Shown piece after piece: positions 58,263 to 64,000 of a DNA stretch of 64,000 nt. The first letter of the stretch is position 1. Each line of letters starts with the position of its first letter. The DNA is taken from assembly GCF_020991375.1 (NCBI RefSeq), contig NZ_JAJLQZ010000016.1, forward strand, positions 50,140-114,139. The letters are read 5' to 3'. The position numbers were made by a program, and so were the translations under genes. Under the pieces are notes generated by a model. It searched no databases. It was not told where the DNA came from and saw nothing but the letters and a program-made list of their open reading frames with translations. The DNA comes from Glycomyces amatae. Lineage in GTDB: Bacteria > Actinomycetota > Actinomycetes > Mycobacteriales > Micromonosporaceae.

Positions 58263-58425
58263 GTTTTCCGAAAAATATTCGGACAGGTGGGCACGTCAGC
58301 CCCACTGGCAGCGGTTTCTATATATGCACACTCTTGACTCCACTGATGAGAACGGTAACAATGACAGGGCGGCCCACCCTTCGTACGGCCGTCCCGACAA
58401 AGAATCACATTGGAGTGATGCATTG

Positions 58426-59748
58426 ATGCCGAACCATCCCTCGCCACCTGGATCCCTGTCCAGGCGGGCGCTCCTCACGGGGACGGCGGCCGCCGCCGGC
58501 ATCGGCCTGGCCGGCTGCGGCTCGGCCACGGACGCCTTCAGCGGCCAGACCACGGTCAAGCAGTGGAACCTCCTGGCCGGCTCCGACGGCGCCATCATGA
58601 CCGACATGCACCGCCAGTTCATGGACGAGACCGGGATCGAGCTCAAGGCCACCACCTTCGCCTGGGGCACCCCGTTCTACACCAAGCTGGTCATGGGCGC
58701 CTCCGGCGGCAACGCCGCCGACGTCGCCACCATCCACCTCTCGCGGCTCGAGAGCCTCTCCCCCGACACGCTCCTGGAGGCCATCGAGCTCGACGAGCTC
58801 GTCGCGGCGGGCCTCGACCCCCAGGACTTCCCGACCGCCATCTGGGAACGCTGCTTCGTCGACGACCGGCTCTACGCCGTGCCGATCGACACCCACGCCC
58901 TGGTGAACTACTACAACCGCACCGTCTGCGAGCAGGCCGGGGTGCTCAACGCCGACGGCACCCTCCTGGAGACCCACGGCGTCGAGGAGTACTTCGACCT
59001 CCTGCGGGCCGTCAAGGACGTCACCGGCGAGTACGGCACCTCGCTCGACACGAACGCCGGATGGCGCCAGTTCTGGGCCTGGTACCGCCAGCAGGACGGC
59101 GAGTGGACCTTCCACGAGGACGGCTTCGAGCTCGACGACGACAAGGCCCTCACCGCCATCGACGTCATGTGGCGCATGGCCGAGGAGGGCCTGTGCCCCC
59201 GCATCTCCGACGGCGGCGCGACCGCCGCGAACTTCGAGAACGGCCTCGGCGGCCTCGTCCAGGTCGGCAACTGGGAGATCACCCGCTTCCGGGCGTTCAA
59301 CGAGGCCCAGGGACTCGACTTCTCCATGTGCGAGATGCCCGACTTCTTCGGCAACCGCCGCACCCAGGGCGACTGCCACACCTACGTGCTGCCCAGGCAC
59401 AACACCTGGTCCGAGGAGGGGCGGGCGGCCACGATCGAGTACGTCTCCTGGATGCTCCGGCACAGCTTCCAGTGGGGCGCGGGGGCCGGGCACACCCCGG
59501 CCTACCTGCCGGTCACCGAGAGCGCCGAGTACCAGGAGCTCGAGCCCAACGCCGAGTACGCGGGCGTGGTCGACAACGTCCAGTTCGACCCCCAGGTCTG
59601 GTTCTCGGGCTCGGCCGCGCGCCTGGCCGACGAGGTCGCCCAGGTCCTCGCGGGCGTCTACGCGGGCAACACCCGCCCCGAGGACGCGCTGGAGGCCGTC
59701 AAGCAGCGGGCGCAGACGCTGGTCGAACTCCCCAACCCGATCGATTAG
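58426..59748 (+). CDS. ABC sugar-type solute-binding lipoprotein (family 1)
   Basis: 440 residues. The N-terminus has a twin-arginine-like lipoprotein signal (LSRRALLTGTAAAAGIG, lipobox LAGC), then a family 1 extracellular binding domain (KQWNLLAGSDGAIMTDMHRQF, ADVATIHLSR, YAVPIDTHALVNYYNR). Such proteins usually bind oligosaccharides. ATG at 58426 has GGAG ten bases away; an in-frame ATG at 58324 would add an unlikely hydrophilic stretch before the signal. First gene of a three-gene import unit. Confidence 0.9.
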   Translation: MPNHPSPPGSLSRRALLTGTAAAAGIGLAGCGSATDAFSGQTTVKQWNLLAGSDGAIMTDMHRQFMDETGIELKATTFAWGTPFYTKLVMGASGGNAADVATIHLSRLESLSPDTLLEAIELDELVAAGLDPQDFPTAIWERCFVDDRLYAVPIDTHALVNYYNRTVCEQAGVLNADGTLLETHGVEEYFDLLRAVKDVTGEYGTSLDTNAGWRQFWAWYRQQDGEWTFHEDGFELDDDKALTAIDVMWRMAEEGLCPRISDGGATAANFENGLGGLVQVGNWEITRFRAFNEAQGLDFSMCEMPDFFGNRRTQGDCHTYVLPRHNTWSEEGRAATIEYVSWMLRHSFQWGAGAGHTPAYLPVTESAEYQELEPNAEYAGVVDNVQFDPQVWFSGSAARLADEVAQVLAGVYAGNTRPEDALEAVKQRAQTLVELPNPID

Positions 59749-59771
59749 AACGATTCATAGGGACCTCTCTC

Positions 59772-60710
59772 ATGACTACTGACACCGAAGCGCCCGCCGC
59801 GGCGCCGACGGCGGAGCAGCCGCCGCCGACCGCGGCGCGGGCCCCCAAGCGCCGCTCGTGGCTGGGGCTGTGGTTCGTCCTCCCGTTCACCGCCGTCTAC
59901 GCCGTCTTCATGCTCTGGCCGATGCTGCTCGGCCTGTACTACTCCTTCACCGACAAGAGCCTCACCGGCCGCCCCGTCTCCTGGATCGGCCTGGACAACT
60001 GGGCCGAGGCGTTCGGCGACGAGAAGGCCTGGGACTCGCTGTGGAACACCGCGTGGTTCACCCTCCTCAGCACGCCCCCGCTCGTGGTCCTCGGCCTCGC
60101 GTTCGCCCTGCTGGCGCACCGCGCCCGCAAACTGGGCTGGTTCCTGCGGCTGTCGTTCTTCGCGCCGTTCGTCATCCCCGTCTCCGTGGTCACCATGGTC
60201 TGGGTCTGGATGTACCAGCCCGCCGGCGGCCTGTTCAACCACTACCTGGGCGAATGGGGCCTGGGCGCCGACCACCTGTGGGTCTTCCAGGAGGACTCGA
60301 TGGCCTCGGTCGTCATCACCACCGTGTGGTGGACCCTCGGCTTCAACTTCCTGCTCTACCTGGCGGCGCTCCAGACCATCCCGGCCGAGGTCTACGAGGC
60401 CGCCGACATCGACGGCGCGAACTCGCTCCAGAAGCTGTGGGGCATCACCCTGCCGCTGCTGGGTCGCACCACCGCGCTCGTCATCGTGCTCCAGCTGATC
60501 GCCTCGCTGCGCATCTTCGACCAGTACTACCTGATGGCCGGAGGCGGCATGAACCTCTCGCCGGAGAACGTCTTCATCCAGTACATGTACAACTCCGGCT
60601 TCACCGGACTGAGGGTCGGCTACGCCTCGGCGCTGTCCTACATCCTCTTCTTCTTCATCCTGCTCGTGGCCCTCGTCCAGTTCCGCCTGATGTCAAGGAA
60701 GGAGGACTGA
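59772..60710 (+). CDS. ABC sugar-type permease 1 (MsmF/UgpA-like)
   Basis: 312 residues, six helices after an Ala/Pro tail; LWFVLPFTAVYAVFMLWPMLLGLYYSF is the first, in two pieces of hydrophobic sequence. The EAA loop is clear (EVYEAADIDGANSLQKLWGITLPLL). ATG at 59772, 23 bases after the binding protein. Confidence 0.93.
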   Translation: MTTDTEAPAAAPTAEQPPPTAARAPKRRSWLGLWFVLPFTAVYAVFMLWPMLLGLYYSFTDKSLTGRPVSWIGLDNWAEAFGDEKAWDSLWNTAWFTLLSTPPLVVLGLAFALLAHRARKLGWFLRLSFFAPFVIPVSVVTMVWVWMYQPAGGLFNHYLGEWGLGADHLWVFQEDSMASVVITTVWWTLGFNFLLYLAALQTIPAEVYEAADIDGANSLQKLWGITLPLLGRTTALVIVLQLIASLRIFDQYYLMAGGGMNLSPENVFIQYMYNSGFTGLRVGYASALSYILFFFILLVALVQFRLMSRKED

Positions 60711-60711
60711 C

Positions 60712-61605
60712 GTGACCGCCATGCAGACGCAGACGGAGGCGCGCCCCTCCGAGACCGAACCCCGTCCCCCCGGGCGCCGGCGCCGCCGGCTCACCGTCGG
60801 CACCGCCCTGGTCTACTTCGCGGCCTTCTTCCTGGCCCTGCTGTGGCTGGTGCCGTTCCTGTGGGCCCTGTCCACCTCGTTCAAGACCGAGACCGACGCC
60901 AGCCTCGGCCAGCCCGTCCGGTGGATCCCCCCGGAGTGGTCCCTCGAGGGCTACCGGGTCCTGTTCGAGCGCGGCGACCACGTCACGTGGATGGTCAACT
61001 CCACGGTGGTCTCCACGATCGTGACCGTCCTGACCCTCGTGCTGTGCGTGCTCGCCGCCTACGGCTTCTCGCGGCTCGACTTCCCGGGCAAGAAGGTCGT
61101 CTACGCGGTGATCCTGGCCGGGATCATGGTGCCGCCGCAGGCGCTCATCATCCCGCTGTTCGACGTCGTCAGCTCCCTGAAGATGGTCGACACCTACTGG
61201 GGCCTGGCGCTGCCGCAGGTGGTCGCCCCGGTGATGATCTTCATCCTCAAGCGGTTCTTCGACGCCGTCCCCCGCGACTACGAGGAGGCCGCCCGCCTCG
61301 ACGGCGCGGGGCACCTGCGGACGCTGTGGAGCGTCGTCCTGCCGCTGTCGGGCCCGATCCTGGCGGCCGTCGGCATCTTCACCTTCATCGGCTCCTGGAA
61401 CAACTTCCTGTGGCCGCTGCTGGTCGCCAACGACCCCTCGATCATGACCCTGCCGGTCGGCCTCGGCGTCGTCGCGGGCGGCTACGGCCTGTTCTACGCC
61501 CAGAACATGGCCGCCGCGGTCCTCGGCGCGCTGCCGCTGCTGATCGTGTTCATGCTGTTCCAGAAGCAGATTGTCAAGGGCGTCGCCGGCGTCGGCCTGA
61601 AATAG
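60712..61605 (+). CDS. ABC sugar-type permease 2 (MsmG/UgpE-like)
   Basis: 297 residues, six helices, EAA loop DYEEAARLDGAGHLRTLWSVVLP, C-terminal FMLFQKQIVKGVAGVGLK as in this family. GTG at 60712 follows GGAGG and begins one base after the preceding stop. The unit has no ATPase gene, so it probably shares a general MsiK/UgpC-type ATPase encoded elsewhere. A 14-bp hairpin follows. Confidence 0.94.
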   Translation: MTAMQTQTEARPSETEPRPPGRRRRRLTVGTALVYFAAFFLALLWLVPFLWALSTSFKTETDASLGQPVRWIPPEWSLEGYRVLFERGDHVTWMVNSTVVSTIVTVLTLVLCVLAAYGFSRLDFPGKKVVYAVILAGIMVPPQALIIPLFDVVSSLKMVDTYWGLALPQVVAPVMIFILKRFFDAVPRDYEEAARLDGAGHLRTLWSVVLPLSGPILAAVGIFTFIGSWNNFLWPLLVANDPSIMTLPVGLGVVAGGYGLFYAQNMAAAVLGALPLLIVFMLFQKQIVKGVAGVGLK

Positions 61606-61620
61606 GCTCCCCCCGGTGAA

Positions 61621-61654
61621 AGAGGCGGGACGCGCAATGTCGCGTCCCGCCTCT
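61621..61654 (+). terminator. hairpin after the sugar transport operon
   Basis: AGAGGCGGGACGCG (61621-61634) and its exact complement (61641-61654), loop CAATGT, 15 bases after the last stop. Confidence 0.8.
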
Positions 61655-61731
61655 CGGCGCCTCCGGGCATGGACCCGCCCGGTGTGCGGTGTCGGCGCTT
61701 CAGCGCCGCGGTGTTCCCGGAGCCGCCGCGA

Positions 61732-62226
61732 TCACCACACCCCCTCCTTGACCAGGCACGAGGCCGGCGCGTACCCGACGGTGTCGCCGGACTGGATCCG
61801 GACCCACTGCGTCTCCCATTGCAGGCCCGCGCAGCCGATGGTCCTGCCGCCCTCGACCGGGTCGCACGCGCCGTTGACCTCGGTCCGGTTGTGCAGGCGG
61901 ATGAGCCGGCGCGCGCCCATGTCGGTCTCGGTGAAGATCGAGACGCCGAACGTGGCCTCGACCGTGTACGCGCACGCCAGCGACTGCTCGCGGCTCCAGC
62001 CCTCGGAGAGGATCGCGTGGCGCGCCGCGATCGGGTGCGCCTCGGTCCCCGAGGCGCCGGTGCCCGTCCCGTGCGACGAGACGCTCTCCCCGTGCCTGGC
62101 CAGGGCGACGGCCACGGCCGTGATGGCCGCGGCGATCGCGATCCGTACCAGGAGCTTCTTCGTGACCCCCCAGGTGCTCCCGGCGGCGGATCTGAGCCCG
62201 CCCTTGACCCGACCCATTACCGACAT
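61732..62226 (-). CDS. single-pass membrane protein with SH3-like outer domain
   Basis: 164 residues. Basic N-terminus, one membrane helix (RIAIAAAITAVAVALA), a Ser/Gly/Thr spacer, then an outer domain with four cysteines (SLACAYTVEA, NGACDPVEG, IGCAGLQWE, PASCLVKEG) likely in two disulfides and an SH3-type end (TQWVRIQSGDTVGYAPASCL). Bacterial SH3 domains bind peptidoglycan. Name of family not recognised. ATG at 62226 with a GAGAGCGGCC leader. Confidence 0.7.
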   Translation of the reverse strand: MSVMGRVKGGLRSAAGSTWGVTKKLLVRIAIAAAITAVAVALARHGESVSSHGTGTGASGTEAHPIAARHAILSEGWSREQSLACAYTVEATFGVSIFTETDMGARRLIRLHNRTEVNGACDPVEGGRTIGCAGLQWETQWVRIQSGDTVGYAPASCLVKEGVW

Positions 62227-62423
62227 GGCCGCTCTCCCCCTGCCCTCGGCGCCCGCCCCTTCCCTTCGGCGGGCGCTCGGCGACGACGCCGGCGGGCGCG
62301 GAGGCGCTCGCGGCGGCGTCCACTACAGGGTGGGGGCGGGCGGGGCCGGCACGTGGCGGAACGGCGCAGAAACCGGTCCCGCTGTCGTCCATCCGACCCG
62401 GCGGCGGTTACAGCGGTGTGGTG

Positions 62424-63398
62424 CTAGCGCAGCACCACGACCTTCCCGAACGACTCCCCCGAGGCGAGGCGGCGCAGGGCGCCCTCGGCGTCCTCGAGGG
62501 CGTGGGTCGAGTCGATCACGGGCCGCAGGCCGCTCTCGGCGCAGAACAGCAGCAGCTCGGCCAGCTCCTCGCGGGTGCCCATGGTCGACCCGAGGATCTC
62601 CAGCTGCTTGAAGAAGACGTGGCGCAGGTCGACCTGCGGCGCGTGGCCGCCGGTGACGCCGCAGTTGACCAGGCGGCCGCCCGGTTTGAGCGACTTGATC
62701 GAGTGCTCCATGACCGGCTCGCCGACGGAGTCGACGACGATGTCCACCCGCTCGGGCAGGCGGCCGTCGGGTTCGACGGGGACCGCGCCGAGCTCGGCGG
62801 CCCGCTCGCGGCGCTCGGGGCTGCGCCCGGTGGCGTACACGCGGGCGCCGAGGGCCTTGGCGAGGACGATCGCGGCGGTCGCGACGCCGCCGCCGGTGCC
62901 CTGCACGAGCACGGCGCCGCCGCCGTCGGGGGCGCTGCCGGGCAGGCGGCCCCGGGTGGTGAGCATCCGCCAGGCCGTGAGGTAGGCGGTGGGCAGGCAC
63001 GCGGCCTCGGCGGCGGTCCAGCCCTTCGGGACCGGCAGGAGGTTGCGCGAGGGCACCGAGACGTGCTCGGCGAGGGTGCCCGGGTGGAGTTCGGACAGGA
63101 GCGTCCGCTTCGGGTCGAGGGTCTCGTCCGCGAGGGAGGCGTCGGCGATGACGGGGTAGACGACGACCTCGTCGCCCTCGGCGGTCCGCCCGACCGCGTC
63201 GGTCCCGAGGATCATCGGGCACTGGTCGGCGCGCAGGCCCACGCCCTGGAGGGACCAGAGGTCGTGGTGGTTGACCGAGGCGGCGACGAGTTCGACGCGG
63301 GTCCAGTCCGCGGGCGTCTCCGGCGGGTCGATCTCACCCACCGAGAGGGCCGAGAAGGGGTCTTCGGGGTTCACGTTGCGGGCGTATGCGGCGAGCAT
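62424..63398 (-). CDS. medium-chain alcohol dehydrogenase/quinone oxidoreductase family protein
   Basis: 324 residues, MDR superfamily: GroES-like N-domain (ASVNHHDLWSLQGVG, PMILGTDAVGR), nucleotide-binding VLVQGTGGGVATAAIVLAKALGA and GRLVNCGVTGG. The catalytic zinc Cys of classical alcohol dehydrogenases is replaced (ASVNHHD), and no four-Cys structural site is seen, so it is closer to zeta-crystallin-type reductases. ATG at 63398 has GGAGG. Divergent from sodN. Confidence 0.9.
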   Translation of the reverse strand: MLAAYARNVNPEDPFSALSVGEIDPPETPADWTRVELVAASVNHHDLWSLQGVGLRADQCPMILGTDAVGRTAEGDEVVVYPVIADASLADETLDPKRTLLSELHPGTLAEHVSVPSRNLLPVPKGWTAAEAACLPTAYLTAWRMLTTRGRLPGSAPDGGGAVLVQGTGGGVATAAIVLAKALGARVYATGRSPERRERAAELGAVPVEPDGRLPERVDIVVDSVGEPVMEHSIKSLKPGGRLVNCGVTGGHAPQVDLRHVFFKQLEILGSTMGTREELAELLLFCAESGLRPVIDSTHALEDAEGALRRLASGESFGKVVVLR

Positions 63399-63588
63399 CG
63401 GGTCGACCTCCGGTCTTGGCGCAGCTGGCGGGCCGCCGTGCGGTCGAGCGGCCATTGCACTGTCCATCATGGTGTTCGGCGGAAAGCAGTGTCGCGTCTC
63501 TAACTCTAGGGGCCGGACCGAAACGGGCGTCGGGAGAGGTAGGGTCGGCGGTGGAATCACACTCACCGGAAAGAAGCTGGAGGGGCCC

Positions 63589-63999
63589 ATGTTCAAGCCT
63601 CTGTTCAAGCGGCTGCTGCCGCAGATCTCGGCTTCGGCTCACTGCGACCTGCCGTGCGGGGTCTACGACCCGGCGCAGGCGCGCATCGAAGCGGAGTCGG
63701 TCAAGGCCATCAGCGAGAAGTACCAGGCCAACGAGGACCCTGAGTTCCGCACCCGCGCCCTGATCATCAAGGAGCAGCGGTCGAACCTGGTCAAGGAGCA
63801 CCTGTGGGTGCTGTGGACCGACTACTTCAAGCCGCCGCACTTCGAGAAGTACCCGCAGCTGCACACGCTCGTCAACGAGGCGACGAAGCTCGCGGGCGCG
63901 GCCGGCACCAAGGGCCACGCGGACCCGCAGGTCGCCGACGACCTGCTCGCCAAGATCGACGAGATCGCCGCGATCTTCTGGGAGACCAAGAAGGCCTAG
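63589..63999 (+). CDS. sodN: nickel-containing superoxide dismutase
   Basis: Converts superoxide to peroxide and oxygen in the cytosol. 136 residues: a 17-residue N-terminal propeptide ending ISASA, then the nickel hook HCDLPCGVYDP whose His1, Cys2 and Cys6 (after cleavage) bind nickel, then a four-helix hairpin bundle (IEAESVKAISEKYQ, LWVLWTDYFKP). ATG at 63589 follows GGAGGGG. The stop is one base from the end of the window; the maturation peptidase gene sodX would be expected just beyond. Confidence 0.97.
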   Translation: MFKPLFKRLLPQISASAHCDLPCGVYDPAQARIEAESVKAISEKYQANEDPEFRTRALIIKEQRSNLVKEHLWVLWTDYFKPPHFEKYPQLHTLVNEATKLAGAAGTKGHADPQVADDLLAKIDEIAAIFWETKKA

Positions 64000-64000
64000 C

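Noticed and set aside
58339..58362. Possible LacI-type operator (GAACGGTAACAATG) upstream of the sugar transport genes
   Set aside because: The sequence is not palindromic enough and no LacI-family gene is present in the window.

Overview
The window is chromosomal DNA from a high-GC Gram-positive actinomycete. Evidence: GC-rich codon use throughout, an actinobacterial fused 2-oxoglutarate enzyme (Kgd type), geosmin synthase, a family 2B encapsulin, nickel superoxide dismutase, an MprA-MprB-PepD-type stress operon, a HemD-like NnaR regulator and many GTG/leaderless starts. A relative of Streptomyces, Micromonospora or Glycomyces is plausible; the genus cannot be fixed from the sequence alone. 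Gene order is compact, no tRNA, rRNA, IS element, CRISPR array or phage was seen, and the few signs of mobility are one PIN-domain toxin-antitoxin pair and one decayed PIN gene.

Layout. 1-0.5 kb: a 41-bp tandem repeat ahead of the zinc-free ribosomal protein S14. 0.7-12.4 kb: a small Cys-Asp-Cys peptide, secreted/membrane proteins of unknown function, glycyl-tRNA synthetase, a TPR protein paired with an HSP90-family chaperone. 12.4-18.2 kb: zinc homeostasis, znuA-znuC-znuB-smtB-zur with stop/start overlaps at the last four junctions and a perfect Zur-type palindrome in front, followed by a two-gene permease system. 18.2-25.6 kb: voltage-gated channel, uppS, recO, toxin-antitoxin, MOSC protein, endonuclease V, an epimerase-like protein.

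25.8-45.4 kb is the most interesting part. Nitrogen assimilation (nasB-like, nirB, nirD, nnaR on one side; nasA and narK on the other) brackets a terpenoid block: geosmin synthase, a proline-rich secreted protein, a DUF4239 membrane protein, a family 2B encapsulin shell protein with a built-in cyclic-nucleotide-binding-like domain, a short-chain prenyl diphosphate synthase and IspH. Together these could supply and compartmentalise isoprenoid synthesis: IspH makes C5 precursors, the prenyl synthase extends them (probably to C15), geosmin synthase uses C15, and the shell may house one of the enzymes. Two promoters of the nitrogen genes share one bipartite motif with identical spacing, resembling a GlnR box.

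45.6-64 kb: ABC-2 exporter, rsmI, a membrane-tethered Mrr-like protein, mprA-mprB-htrA-like stress operon, a STAS anti-sigma antagonist, kgd, a sugar-type ABC importer without its ATPase, a zinc-lacking-type alcohol dehydrogenase/quinone reductase and sodN at the right edge. Several genes (channel, recO, MOSC, endonuclease V, epimerase, rsmI, htrA) have a -10-like hexamer ending 6-7 nt before the start codon and no Shine-Dalgarno, as expected for leaderless mRNAs.
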